From assembly GCA_963675435.1 (NCBI GenBank), contig OY776216.1:1984001-2048000 (forward strand): DNA of 64,000 nucleotides, read 5' to 3'. The notes under the pieces were generated by a model. The model was not told the DNA's origin. It ran no database searches and saw only the letters and a program-made list of their open reading frames with translations. The position numbers and the translations under genes are program-made. The DNA comes from Saccharicrinis sp963675435. GTDB lineage: Bacteria; Bacteroidota; Bacteroidia; Bacteroidales; Marinilabiliaceae. Below are positions 1 through 10,052 of this stretch, piece by piece; position 1 is the first letter of the stretch, and every line of letters begins with the position of its first letter.

Positions 1-366
1 CACATGGCCTCCCGGAAGTTTGTATCCTGCGTTAAATTTATCTTTAACAACAAGTAAATTGTTTTCATCACGAATAATTGCTCCAACACCAACTGTGTAG
101 TTTTTTGCCGTGGGAACAATAGGATTTTCAACCAGTGTTTTAACCAACATTAAATAATCCTCTTTGCAATGATGAAATTGAAAGTTGAGCTTTGTTAAAA
201 CAGGAATAAAATCTGATTTTTCAATGGGAATTTTAACCCAAAGCAATTTTGATCCATTTAAATTGTGAATCAAGGTCGATATTTCCTTCTGAAATTCATT
301 TGTTGATTCGGGCAGAGAATCTGGATCTATCGTAATTCCCTGATATCTATCTTCTATTAACTTCAT
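1..366 (-). CDS. Nudix hydrolase, N-terminal part (cut by window edge)
   Basis: The gene starts at an ATG on the minus strand (364-366) and runs off the left edge, so only 122 residues are visible. The first ~90 residues (MKLIEDRYQGITID...) resemble the extra N-terminal domain found before the Nudix fold in NUDT6-like proteins. They are followed by a Nudix-type strand (YTVGVGAIIRDENNLLVV) and the start of the Nudix box (LPGGHV), where the sequence ends. Nudix enzymes hydrolyse nucleoside diphosphates linked to another group; the substrate cannot be told here. The Nudix call rests on the GVGAII...LPGGHV pattern; the NUDT6-like assignment is an inference. Confidence 0.8.
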   Translation of the reverse strand, partial: MKLIEDRYQGITIDPDSLPESTNEFQKEISTLIHNLNGSKLLWVKIPIEKSDFIPVLTKLNFQFHHCKEDYLMLVKTLVENPIVPTAKNYTVGVGAIIRDENNLLVVKDKFNAGYKLPGGHV

Positions 367-976
367 TCAAGATAAAGTTGTAATTAGTAATACAATTTAT
401 TTTATAAGTAATCAAAAGTAGGGAAATGTTATTTTAATAAGTAATATGATATCAAATAAATTATTAAAATAGGCTTAAAAGTCATGAGAAACCTTCTGAA
501 ACCCTTAACAGGACGGGTTTTAAACCTACAGGACGGGTTAAAAACCTACAGGACGGGTTTTAAACTTACAGGACATGCTTAAGATCTACAGGACGACATT
601 TTCAGGTTACAGGATCAACCCAAAGTCTATTTTTTTTGATTTTAAACCTACAGGATGGTATTTTTTATTCACAGGACGGTATTATAGCATTACAGGAGCA
701 GGCTTTATACCTACAGGAGTATCCTCTATACCTACAGGAGGGTAATATAATGTTACAGGATAAGAGTCACACTAGGACATTATTTTTAGAGTCGGAAAGC
801 TTATATTCCTCTCTAACTGCATATAATAATTAATTGAAAGAGTAAAATCAAACAAGGAAATTAATAAATGAATCATGAGAGTATAAAATTGACTCAGGGT
901 TCCTCATTTTATATCAGGATGATAAGATTTTTCGCATTGAGATCATAAAATTACTCAGGGATTAGATAGGTTATTT
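367..976. other. Intergenic region with long repeat
   Basis: This stretch separates the Nudix gene from the HTCS gene; both are on the minus strand. Most of it is the 358-bp repeat described separately. To its right, two imperfect ~20-bp direct copies of a GA..ATAAAATT..ACTCAGGG sequence lie at 879-900 and 939-960, spaced 60 bp. No convincing gene is present. The only open frame (636-833) is formed by the 21-bp repeats themselves. Confidence 0.7.
410..767. repeat. 358-bp long repeat, copy 1, with 20-21 bp ACAGGA units
   Basis: A ~98% identical copy in the same orientation lies at 23676-24034, differing by a few substitutions and one extra A. The inner part holds 12 units beginning with ACAGGA, at 508, 528, 548, 568, 588, 609, 650, 671, 692, 713, 734 and 755. 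The first spacings are 20 bp, the later ones 21 bp, with one 41-bp gap where a unit has decayed or is missing. The left ~95 bp is unique AT-rich sequence, also conserved between copies. Function is unknown. Confidence 0.9.
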
Positions 977-3900
977 TTACGTTTTATATATATTTTGTCT
1001 GTAAATAGTAGGTGAAATGCCATATTGCTTTTTAAAACTATAGCCAAAGTAACTCATATCGGTAAAGCCGCATTTATAAGCAATTTCAGAAATGGTTAGA
1101 TTTGTTTCTTCTAATAGTTGTACTGCTTTTAACAGACGCATTTTTTTTATAAAAGCATTTGGGTTTAATTCAACAGATTGTGTTAGTTTTCGATATAACA
1201 TCGAATTACTAACATTAACTTCTTTGGCCAATTGCTTAACTGTAAATTCAGGATCCGAAAGGTTTTTTTCTACTACTTTATTTACATCGTTTAAAAACTT
1301 GTTATGAACTTCATTTTTTTCTAGTCCATTTTTAATTTTATTCTTATTTTTTGGGAGAGCCTGATTTCTTTGCTCCATCAAATTTTGTACTCTTAATAAT
1401 AAGGTGTTAATATTAATAGGGATAGGGATATAACTATCGGCCCCTACCTTATAACTTAATCCTCTTTCTTCTTCTGATGGACGTCCAGATAACAGGATGA
1501 AAGGAATATACTCTTCTTTTTTACTCTTTTTTATTTGTTTACATATTTCAATCCCTGAAATATTTGTTGTAGCATTATTTGAGATGACAAGATCCACGGT
1601 ATGTTGTTCAAAATATTTAAGCCCACGTTGCCCATTACCAGCTTCCTTCATATTAAAGTATGGATTTAGTTGGTTGACTATTACACTTCGTAAGTCCGCA
1701 TCTGGCTCAATAATTAGTATAGTTGCACGTTCATCCTTGTTTTCATTTAAATTTTTTAAACTTGTAATTATCTCTTCTTCAATTGAGAGTGAGTTTTTTA
1801 AGAAATCCATTTTTCGGGATTGTTTTGTTTGTTCAGGATTTGAATAGGATTCTTTTGAAACAGGAATTCGAAATAATATCCCAATTAAATTATTACTTTG
1901 TTCTTCCGGCCATAATTCACCTTTATGCAGTTCAATCATTTGTTTGGAAATAGCCATACCGATTCCATAATCCTTTGAAAGAATATACTCGTCACTTTCG
2001 GCATACAAATCTTCCTGAACAGTTTTATAAGAATTAGAAATTGTTGTGTAAGTCAATGAAAAAGTAGCATAGTTACTTTTATTGTCGATACTTGTAGAAA
2101 CAGTTAATGTAATAGTGCCCTTATAAGATGTATGCTTAATAGCAAAAGCTATAAAATTATAGAGAATGATGTCAATTTTCTCTTCGTCAAAATAGGTTGA
2201 GGTCGTATTTAAATGGTAATCTGTTTTGAAAAAGATTTCTTTTTTTTGCATCAGCAATTCAAAACTTTTTACTACTTCATCAACTAATTCTTTCAGATCA
2301 TGTTTTTTTACTGAAATTGTTGATTTCTGTTTCTCTTCAGAACTGTAATAAAGTAATTGTTTAGTATATCGAATCAGGCGTTGGGTGTTTTTATGAGCCA
2401 GGTTTAAATCTCTTTGATTAGGAGCTACTTGTTTATGTTTCCAATTCTGGATAAATACATATAGTATATTTAAAGGAGTTGCCAATTCATTGGAAATATT
2501 TGCGAAAAGTTGCTTCTTAAAATTTAATAGTTTTTCGGATTTCTCATGTTCTATGTGTTGTATTTCAAGGGCACGAGCTAATTTTTGGCTTTGTTGCTCT
2601 TTATGTATGTAGTAATATAATGCGGAAATAAGTGCAATAATATAAAATAGAATTGCATACCATGTTTCATAAAAAGCGGGGTGCACTACAATTTTAAATT
2701 TTTGCGGTTTTTGTTGCCATACTCCATTATTGTTGGATGCATTGTATAAAAAGGTGTAGGACCCTGGCTTTAAATTGGCGTAAGTCACGGTGCGCGAAGT
2801 TGCATCTGCGTTTCGCATTTCACTATCCACACCTAAGAGTTGAGTGGCGTATAAGTTATTTTGCGGATCAGAATACGAAAGTGCGCTCAATGTAAATGAT
2901 ATGCTGTTTTCTTTATGAGTCAATTCTAAACCAGATTGAAGAAAGTTAACTGGTTCTTCTCTATTCCCAATTTGTAATTTAGAAATTGTAGGTGTTGGGA
3001 TGTATGGATTACTATGAACTTCGGAAGGATTAAAATAGTTAAAGCCTTTGTTGCCACCAAACATTAAATTACCATCTTTGGTTTTAAATACGGCATTGCG
3101 AATAAACTGATTGCTTTGTAATCCATTAGCTTGCGAAAAAATCCAACTTTGCGAATGAGATGATGAATGTTGATATTTTATCAATCCATGATTCGTTGAA
3201 ATCCATAAATTTTTGTTATTATCTTCACATAAGCCATTTATAACATCATTCATAGTATCAATGCCTTTATCTACCAAATGAAATTGTTCATTGTTGATTT
3301 CCTTACAAAGAAGTCCTCCACCAGCGGTTCCAGCCCAAATTGTATTTTGAGAATCCTCATAAAGAACCATGATTTGGTTTGTTGTCAAACGATGTAGACC
3401 ATCTTCGTTATAACCGTAATGTTTAAAAGTAACGGGGAAGTGAGTGTTGATATCCGAAGTTAATAGATTTATCCCTTTATCCTGAGTCGCAATCCAAATT
3501 TGGTTTCTAGAATCTTTTATTATACTTGTAATTTGGTTGCTACTTAAGCTGCTGTTTTCGTTTTCGTATTTATAATTAACTATGCTGAAATTTTGTAAAT
3601 CAATAGGTTTGTGAGGAATGATTTTAAATACTCCTTTTTCTGTTCCAATCCAGATATTTCCGCTCTGATCTTCTATGATAGACGATACCATTTTAGCTTC
3701 AAACCCATAGTCTTTACTATTTTTATTGATCATGATATAGTCACCAGTTAATGGATTCATCTTAATAACTCCATGGTATCTTGTACCCAACCACAAAAAA
3801 CCATTTGAGTCTTCAAAAAAGCAGTTAATTGAATTCAATTCTTCAGGTAATTTATTATATGGTTCTTGTTGCTTAAATGATTTGAATTCTCTTGTTGCTA

Positions 3901-5116
3901 AATCATAAGTTCCAAAGCCAAGACCTCTGACACCAATTAATAATCGATTTAGCTTATCATATGTAAAAGAAGTAACAGTTTGGCTATATACTCCTGAATT
4001 TATAAGTGTAATATTGTAAGGATTAAAAATTTTAGAAACAGGATCCCAGACACATACACCGGTATATGTTCCACACCACATTAAGCCAGACTTATCACGA
4101 AAAACAGAATAAACCTCATATTGAGGAATTGATTTATCTTTCTTTTTATTGATATTTAACAGGTCAAATTTTGGATTCTTCGAATAGGGATTTTCAACTC
4201 TAATAATACCTCTCGGGCTACCCAGCCAAATGTTGTCGTCTTTGTCAAATTCAATATCATATATAATAAATTTCTTTTTTTCCTGTTTTATTAATTTTGT
4301 ATCAATTAATCTTCCATCAGGAGCCATCCTAAACCTTAAAAGTCCTCTACCCCATAACCCTACCCAATAAAAATGTTGGTCGTCTTCTTTAATACAAAAT
4401 GGTGAAAATTCATGGAAGTTTATGTTGTTACCAATGTTTAACCATGATTTATAGAGTTGTAAACGTTCATTAATTAACATTAAATTCCCTTCCCATGTAC
4501 ATATCCAAATATTTCCTTGCGAATCACAATAAACTTTAGTTATCCATTCGGAAATCATATTTAGTCTTTTTGTTTTTTTTGAATAATGATGTAATTGAGA
4601 GTGATCAATTGCGTATTTGTAAACACCACTTCCTGCTGTGCCAATCCACAAATTACGTTCATTATCAATTGTTATAGAATTTATTAAGCAGTATGGGCTG
4701 TTGTTTCCCCATTCATTTATGATTGGATTAAAAAAGGTGAATTTTTCGGTGATTAAATCCAATTTGGCAACTCCATGGTCTGTTGCACACCATAAGTATT
4801 GAGGATTATCTTGAGTGATATCTAAAAATGAGTTAGTAATCAGTCCCTTGTTGAGGTATTCAGATGTGGTGAATGTTTTAAACTCATAGCCATCGAAACG
4901 GAAAAGTCCTTCCGTTGTAGCAAACCAAATATATCCCTGCTTGTCCTGAAATACTTTTTTTACCTCTTCCGAAGATAAGCCTTCATTGCTCGATAGCATA
5001 TATGAAATAGTGTTATCCTCTTGTTGAGCCAGAATATTTATTGTAAAAGGCCATATAAGTATTATAAACAATAAATATAATTTATATAGTAGTGTCCTAT
5101 TTTTCTCTGTTATCAT
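977..5116 (-). CDS. Hybrid two-component (HTCS) regulator with degenerate kinase and receiver
   Basis: At 1379 residues it has the usual HTCS length and layout. There is an N-terminal signal/anchor segment (~10-30), then a periplasmic two-component propeller of repeated WxGT/GLxxF-type units (~35-740), a Y_Y_Y domain (~745-810), a transmembrane helix (~819-837), a histidine-kinase-like region (~865-1090), a receiver domain (~1130-1245) and a C-terminal AraC-type HTH (~1275-1375). HTCS proteins sense glycan fragments in the periplasm and activate their PUL. Key catalytic residues are missing: the H-box reads NISNELATPL, with Asn876 where the phosphorylated His should be; the receiver has Asn1180 at the phospho-Asp position (VISNNATTN); and the conserved receiver Lys near SYIPIPI is absent. 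The HTH looks intact. It is divergent from the PUL 1 genes, which it probably controls, perhaps without phosphotransfer. Confidence 0.95.
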   Translation of the reverse strand: MITEKNRTLLYKLYLLFIILIWPFTINILAQQEDNTISYMLSSNEGLSSEEVKKVFQDKQGYIWFATTEGLFRFDGYEFKTFTTSEYLNKGLITNSFLDITQDNPQYLWCATDHGVAKLDLITEKFTFFNPIINEWGNNSPYCLINSITIDNERNLWIGTAGSGVYKYAIDHSQLHHYSKKTKRLNMISEWITKVYCDSQGNIWICTWEGNLMLINERLQLYKSWLNIGNNINFHEFSPFCIKEDDQHFYWVGLWGRGLLRFRMAPDGRLIDTKLIKQEKKKFIIYDIEFDKDDNIWLGSPRGIIRVENPYSKNPKFDLLNINKKKDKSIPQYEVYSVFRDKSGLMWCGTYTGVCVWDPVSKIFNPYNITLINSGVYSQTVTSFTYDKLNRLLIGVRGLGFGTYDLATREFKSFKQQEPYNKLPEELNSINCFFEDSNGFLWLGTRYHGVIKMNPLTGDYIMINKNSKDYGFEAKMVSSIIEDQSGNIWIGTEKGVFKIIPHKPIDLQNFSIVNYKYENENSSLSSNQITSIIKDSRNQIWIATQDKGINLLTSDINTHFPVTFKHYGYNEDGLHRLTTNQIMVLYEDSQNTIWAGTAGGGLLCKEINNEQFHLVDKGIDTMNDVINGLCEDNNKNLWISTNHGLIKYQHSSSHSQSWIFSQANGLQSNQFIRNAVFKTKDGNLMFGGNKGFNYFNPSEVHSNPYIPTPTISKLQIGNREEPVNFLQSGLELTHKENSISFTLSALSYSDPQNNLYATQLLGVDSEMRNADATSRTVTYANLKPGSYTFLYNASNNNGVWQQKPQKFKIVVHPAFYETWYAILFYIIALISALYYYIHKEQQSQKLARALEIQHIEHEKSEKLLNFKKQLFANISNELATPLNILYVFIQNWKHKQVAPNQRDLNLAHKNTQRLIRYTKQLLYYSSEEKQKSTISVKKHDLKELVDEVVKSFELLMQKKEIFFKTDYHLNTTSTYFDEEKIDIILYNFIAFAIKHTSYKGTITLTVSTSIDNKSNYATFSLTYTTISNSYKTVQEDLYAESDEYILSKDYGIGMAISKQMIELHKGELWPEEQSNNLIGILFRIPVSKESYSNPEQTKQSRKMDFLKNSLSIEEEIITSLKNLNENKDERATILIIEPDADLRSVIVNQLNPYFNMKEAGNGQRGLKYFEQHTVDLVISNNATTNISGIEICKQIKKSKKEEYIPFILLSGRPSEEERGLSYKVGADSYIPIPININTLLLRVQNLMEQRNQALPKNKNKIKNGLEKNEVHNKFLNDVNKVVEKNLSDPEFTVKQLAKEVNVSNSMLYRKLTQSVELNPNAFIKKMRLLKAVQLLEETNLTISEIAYKCGFTDMSYFGYSFKKQYGISPTIYRQNIYKT

Positions 5117-5463
5117 TTAATCTGGTTCCTTATTTTATATAAGATATTGTAATAAAAATCAATTTTAAACTTCGAAATAAATCACTTTTTTCAAATATTT
5201 TAAGATCTATTCAAGTTTATGTTGTTGTTTGTTGTTCAGTCTTCACATTTATTGTGAATTATAATTCATATAAGGATGTTAAGTGCCAGGAAAAGAGGCT
5301 TGTAGGTTGAGTGTTTTGATGGTTTTATAATTGGTGAAATGAATGAATAACTATATTAAATGAGTAAAATACAAGAGTCATTTCAAGCATTATAACGTTT
5401 ATTTGCCTTAATAAGTTTCAAATAAATAACATTGATTGTTAATTAATCTAAAAAACGAATTTT
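5117..5463. promoter_or_regulatory. Divergent intergenic region between HTCS regulator and PUL 1
   Basis: This 347-bp AT-rich stretch separates the divergent HTCS gene and the first PUL 1 gene. By position it must contain promoters for both, and probably the site bound by the HTCS HTH domain. I could not assign a specific -33/-7 promoter or operator by eye. Confidence 0.5.
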
Positions 5464-6894
5464 ATGAACAAATGGTTTTCAATCGGGAAGCTTTTGATGT
5501 GTTTAACACTTCTTACCATAGTTTCCTGCGATGATGATGAAAAAAAATGGACAGCAACTTCAGATCCAGTCTTAATGTTATCATCTGAAAATATTCATAG
5601 TGAACCAGGAAGAACCTTCGCAATAGAAGGTGTTTTAGAAGATGAAGTTGGTCTTAAATCAGTAGAGTTAAATATTGATGAGTGGTATCTTGATAAAGCA
5701 ATAGAATTATACAAGGGGGATGATGTTGTTTACGATTATGCTTTGGATTATAGTTTTAAAATCCCTGAAGATGCACAAGATAAAGAATATGTTATTACAG
5801 TAACAGTTACAAATTTGGGAGGTTTAAGCACAACTAAAACCTTAAATGTTTATATGGACGGTGATTTTAATGATCCAACAATTTCAGTTGAAAGTCCCGT
5901 AGATGGCTTAACTATAGAACCGTCTGAAGAAATATTACTTGACTTAGATTGTAATATAAGTGATGATCGCCAATTAGGTTATCTGGTTGTAGAAGAGGAA
6001 AATTTAAATCTTTATGATAGTATTTCTTTTAAAGGCAAAGGATTGGATATCTACGAATACGCTCGAACTGTAACTCTACCAGCTGAAGTTCAGGAGTACA
6101 CTTTTAATTTTACGGTTGCTGATAGTGCTGGATTGGTTGTGAATTCAAGGCGTACTGTTGATGCATCTTTTGTATATAAAAAAATGTATTTGGCAGATGT
6201 AAATACTGATGAAGAATTAGTTTCAGATTTATTTGGTGTACCAATGCTTATTACTACAACTGGTTCAAATTTATTTGAGGCAGAGTATTATTCAACTCAG
6301 CCTAATACTGAGGTGAGATTTATTCCGCAGGCTTCAAGTTTTGCTCCTCATTGTTTTGGTATTGATCCTTCTGACTCAGAAAAACTAATTGATTCTAAAG
6401 ATGCTTTACCAATTATTATTCCTGAAGTAGGATATTATAAAATAAGTATAGATATAAACAATCTTACTTATAATTTCGAAAAATTTACTCCAGATTATTG
6501 GTATTTTGAATCTAAAACAGAATTTCCTAATGATGATGACTATATCAGTTCTTCTTGGGTTGGAGAATTGGGAATTGTAGGTAAAGGATTTCCAGAATAT
6601 CCTGATCAAAGTTGGTCAACAGCCAATCCTATAACACTTGATAGAGATCCTGATAATTTATATCGCTTTACTAAAACCCTTGATATGGAAGGTAATGTCG
6701 AGATGATTTTTCAACCTCAACATCCATGGGGATGGTGGCCTGAACCATATTGGAGATTTGATAGGGCATTTGATCCCGAAACAACTGTTTTAAAAGGAGG
6801 TGAGAATGTTTCAATGGAAGTTACCACTCGTACCACTTATACAATAATTTTCGACAGCTACCTTAATAGAGCTAAAGCCATTAAGGTGGAATAA
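5464..6894 (+). CDS. Surface glycan-binding lipoprotein (SusE/F-like position)
   Basis: The 476-residue protein has a lipoprotein signal ending in LTIVSC, followed by acidic residues (DDDE), a pattern typical of Bacteroidota surface export. The body looks all-beta. Two Ig-like segments (~35-130 and ~135-225) are followed by a C-terminal region rich in Trp and aromatic residues (for example HPWGWWPEPYW near 420-430), reminiscent of SusE/SusF-type starch- or glycan-binding modules. It lies directly upstream of susC, whereas such genes usually follow susD. It probably captures the PUL 1 glycan at the cell surface. The exact family was not recognised, so the role is inferred from signal, composition and context. 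Confidence 0.75.
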   Translation: MNKWFSIGKLLMCLTLLTIVSCDDDEKKWTATSDPVLMLSSENIHSEPGRTFAIEGVLEDEVGLKSVELNIDEWYLDKAIELYKGDDVVYDYALDYSFKIPEDAQDKEYVITVTVTNLGGLSTTKTLNVYMDGDFNDPTISVESPVDGLTIEPSEEILLDLDCNISDDRQLGYLVVEEENLNLYDSISFKGKGLDIYEYARTVTLPAEVQEYTFNFTVADSAGLVVNSRRTVDASFVYKKMYLADVNTDEELVSDLFGVPMLITTTGSNLFEAEYYSTQPNTEVRFIPQASSFAPHCFGIDPSDSEKLIDSKDALPIIIPEVGYYKISIDINNLTYNFEKFTPDYWYFESKTEFPNDDDYISSSWVGELGIVGKGFPEYPDQSWSTANPITLDRDPDNLYRFTKTLDMEGNVEMIFQPQHPWGWWPEPYWRFDRAFDPETTVLKGGENVSMEVTTRTTYTIIFDSYLNRAKAIKVE

Positions 6895-6970
6895 AGAGTT
6901 GCAATAATCTCGGTACAGTTTGTTACCTGAATTATGAATTAAACATTAAAAAATATTCAATTTTATAATA

Positions 6971-9900
6971 ATGAAACGATTAACATATAATAAGTTAGGC
7001 TTATTAGCCTTACTTCTTTTGATCAATGTTTTCGCTTTTGCACAAGAGAAAAGCATCGTGGGTAAAATCACAGATGGTACAGGGGAAGGCATTCCTGGGG
7101 TTTCCATCATTATAGCGAAAACAACTACTGGAACTATAACTAATATTGATGGAGAATATGCATTAAACGCTTCTATTGGAGATACTCTTAATATTAGCTT
7201 TATTGGGTATAAATCTCAATCAGTAATTATTAATTCTTCAACTTTAAGATATGATTTAATGATGGTTGAAGAAAATATTTCACTTAACGAGGTGGTTGCT
7301 ATTGGATATGGAAAAGCCAGGAAAAAGGATCTTACCAGTGCAATTTCGTCAGTAGAAGGAGATGCAGTAAAAACCATGAGTGTAGGTAACCCTGTTCAAT
7401 CATTGCAGGGTAAAGCACCGGGTATTCAGGTTGTTGCCGGGGGGGGAGCGCCGGGGAAAGCTCCAAAGGTATTGGTTAGGGGATTTACTTCTCTTAATCT
7501 GGATACAGATCCATTATATGTGGTTGATGGAGTTCCAATGGGTACTAATCTTAACTTTCTTAATGCGAATGAAATCGAAAGAATGGATGTGTTAAAAGAT
7601 GCATCCGCATCTGCTATTTATGGTAGTAGAGCTTCTAATGGTGTTATTTTAATTACTACTAAAAAGGGAAAAGATGGTAAAACAAGTTTTTCAGCGGATT
7701 TAAGTTATGGGCTACAAGTGTTTAAAAAGCCTTATGACGTGGCTGATGCTAAAGAATATGCTCAAATAATGAATCAATCCTTAAATAACTCAGGTCTTAG
7801 TGATCGATTTGATGATCCTTCAGCGCTTGGAAAAGGAACAGATTGGTGGGGTGAAGGTGTTAACAAGCTTTCTCCGCAAACGAATTTTTCATTTCAGGCT
7901 AGTGGAGGTTCTGAGAAATACAAATATGCGGTTTCTTTAAGTTATTTTGATCAGGAGTCGTTTTATAATTCTGGTGAATGGGAAAGATTTACCAGTCGAA
8001 TTAGCTTAGATTGGAATTTTTCAGATAAAATTAAAGCAGGATTAATGTTTAATCCTCGTCGTGAAAGATGGGATAATACGCCTGATTGGTATCAGGATTA
8101 TTTGATGATTGATCCGATTACTCCAATTTACAGACCTAAAGATGAGCAGGTTGGGTTGAATGAATATAGTATTTACCAACGTTCATATTACACCTATGTT
8201 TGGAATCCAATAGCGCGCGATGCAAGAAATTTTGGGGATGGTGGATATTATGCTGCAGCTTCTAATATATATGTGACTTATGAACCAATTAAAAATTTAG
8301 AGATTAAATCTCAAATCAGTGGTGATTTTAAATTTAATCATAATGATGATTTTATTCCTGATTTTGTGATAGATGGAGCTCATGAATGGAATGCGGTTAA
8401 CTCTGTTACTAGAGAATACCAGTTTGATAAGTATTGGAACTGGACAAATACTGCAACTTATACATTAAAGAAAAACAATCATAGCCTAAGCTCAATGGTG
8501 GGGGCTACTTTTGAAAAGTGGAATTATAGTAATATTAAAGGTACAAAGGAAAATATTCCAAGTAATAATGAATTATTACGAGAACTTGAAGCTGCTACTG
8601 TTAACGATAAAATAAGTAAAGGTAATGAATGGGGAAATGCTTTGGAATCGTTTCTAGGTCGTGTTTCTTATAATTATTTAGGTCGTTACTACATTACAGG
8701 TACATATCGTATTGATGGTTCTTCAAAATTTATGGGTGACAATAAATGGGCTTCATTTCCTTCTGCTTCTGTGGCATGGCGTATTTCTGATGAATCATTT
8801 ATGAGTGATCTTACTTTTTTGGATGATATGAAAATTCGTTTTGGATGGGGGCGTTTAGGTAACCAGAGTCTTGATAATGGATTGTTTTTATCAAAATTAA
8901 GTACTGGTTATTATGTAATGGGAGAGGATGCATCTGTTGTAAATACAACTTCACCTAGCACTGTTGCAAATGAAGAGTTGAAATGGGAGACCGTTGAGGA
9001 TATTAATATTGGTACTGATTTTACATTGTTAAATAATAAGTTTACAGGTTCTGTTGAGTACTTCCGCAAAAAAACCATTGATATGTTGTTCAAGCTTCCT
9101 TATCCATATTATAGTGGATATCCAGATTATGGACAAGTAATGTCTAATATTGGATCTATGAAATCTTCAGGGTGGGAGATAGCCTTAACCTATCGTGATC
9201 ATGTTGGAGAGTTTAATTTCGATGTTACTTTAACAGCAATGACAGGTCAGGTTGAAATGTCAAAATTATCAAACAGAGCTCCAGTAGTGTATGGTGATAA
9301 TGAAAAAACCAGAACTGTAGTTGGTCAGGAACCTGCATATTACTATGGTTATAAAACCGATGGTTTGTTTCAAAATCAGTTCGAAGTTAATTCGCACAGT
9401 AATGATCAGGGAACCTTATTACAACCTTTTGCTCAACCAGGAGATATTCGCTTTGTTGATGTAAATGGTGATGGTGAATTAACTGGTGATGATCGTACTA
9501 AAATTGGTAGTCCATGGCCCGATTTTACAACAGGGTTAAATATTAGCCTTTCTTACAAAGAATTTGACTTTTTGGCTAACCTTTATGCAAGTGTTGGTAA
9601 TGATCTTGTTAATGATATAAAAGATGATTTATACAGTACAACAGCATCTGAAAGTAATGTTAAATCAGGTTTGTTGAATAAAGCATGGCATGGAGAAGGT
9701 ACAGGAAACAGTATTCCACGTGTGTCGCATATTGATAACAATCAGAATTATACCCGTTTTAGTGATTTTTATGTTGAAGATGGTTCTTTTTTACGTTTAA
9801 AGAATATTCAGTTGGGATATACATTACCGCAAAATATTTCAGATAAGGCTGGTTTAAGCAGATGCAGAGTTTATGTATCAGGACAAAACTTGTTAACCTT

Positions 9901-10018
9901 TACCAAATATGGTGGTGTGGAACCGGAAGTGGGAGGAAAGACTCTTAATAGTGGATTTGGAAGTTGGACTTACCCTGTATTGCCAACATACCTAATAGGA
10001 TTAAACATAAACTTTTAA
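6971..10018 (+). CDS. SusC-like TonB-dependent outer-membrane transporter (PUL 1)
   Basis: The 1015-residue protein has a signal peptide (~1-24, ending FAFAQ), a carboxypeptidase-D-regulatory-like domain (~28-100), a TonB-dependent plug (~110-225, with the SusC-type stretches LKDASASAIYGSRASNGVI and YVVDGVP) and a long C-terminal beta-barrel ending in an aromatic-rich strand (LIGLNINF). SusC proteins import oligosaccharides across the outer membrane using TonB energy and are capped by their SusD partner, here encoded 34 bp downstream. Length and motifs are typical and no disruption is seen. The substrate is unknown. Confidence 0.96.
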   Translation: MKRLTYNKLGLLALLLLINVFAFAQEKSIVGKITDGTGEGIPGVSIIIAKTTTGTITNIDGEYALNASIGDTLNISFIGYKSQSVIINSSTLRYDLMMVEENISLNEVVAIGYGKARKKDLTSAISSVEGDAVKTMSVGNPVQSLQGKAPGIQVVAGGGAPGKAPKVLVRGFTSLNLDTDPLYVVDGVPMGTNLNFLNANEIERMDVLKDASASAIYGSRASNGVILITTKKGKDGKTSFSADLSYGLQVFKKPYDVADAKEYAQIMNQSLNNSGLSDRFDDPSALGKGTDWWGEGVNKLSPQTNFSFQASGGSEKYKYAVSLSYFDQESFYNSGEWERFTSRISLDWNFSDKIKAGLMFNPRRERWDNTPDWYQDYLMIDPITPIYRPKDEQVGLNEYSIYQRSYYTYVWNPIARDARNFGDGGYYAAASNIYVTYEPIKNLEIKSQISGDFKFNHNDDFIPDFVIDGAHEWNAVNSVTREYQFDKYWNWTNTATYTLKKNNHSLSSMVGATFEKWNYSNIKGTKENIPSNNELLRELEAATVNDKISKGNEWGNALESFLGRVSYNYLGRYYITGTYRIDGSSKFMGDNKWASFPSASVAWRISDESFMSDLTFLDDMKIRFGWGRLGNQSLDNGLFLSKLSTGYYVMGEDASVVNTTSPSTVANEELKWETVEDINIGTDFTLLNNKFTGSVEYFRKKTIDMLFKLPYPYYSGYPDYGQVMSNIGSMKSSGWEIALTYRDHVGEFNFDVTLTAMTGQVEMSKLSNRAPVVYGDNEKTRTVVGQEPAYYYGYKTDGLFQNQFEVNSHSNDQGTLLQPFAQPGDIRFVDVNGDGELTGDDRTKIGSPWPDFTTGLNISLSYKEFDFLANLYASVGNDLVNDIKDDLYSTTASESNVKSGLLNKAWHGEGTGNSIPRVSHIDNNQNYTRFSDFYVEDGSFLRLKNIQLGYTLPQNISDKAGLSRCRVYVSGQNLLTFTKYGGVEPEVGGKTLNSGFGSWTYPVLPTYLIGLNINF

Positions 10019-10052
10019 TCGAATTATAAATCATTGATTAAAGAGATAAAAA

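Noticed and set aside
508..760. Possible CRISPR array
   Set aside because: The conserved core is only ~6-10 bp and the units are 20-21 bp with no spacer-sized variable parts; there are no cas genes.
636..833. 65-codon open frame with LQD/LQE repeats
   Set aside because: It uses a TTG start and exists only because the 21-bp repeat units keep one frame. The 20-bp half of the same array breaks the frame, and in the second copy the frame ends earlier. It is treated as repeat DNA.
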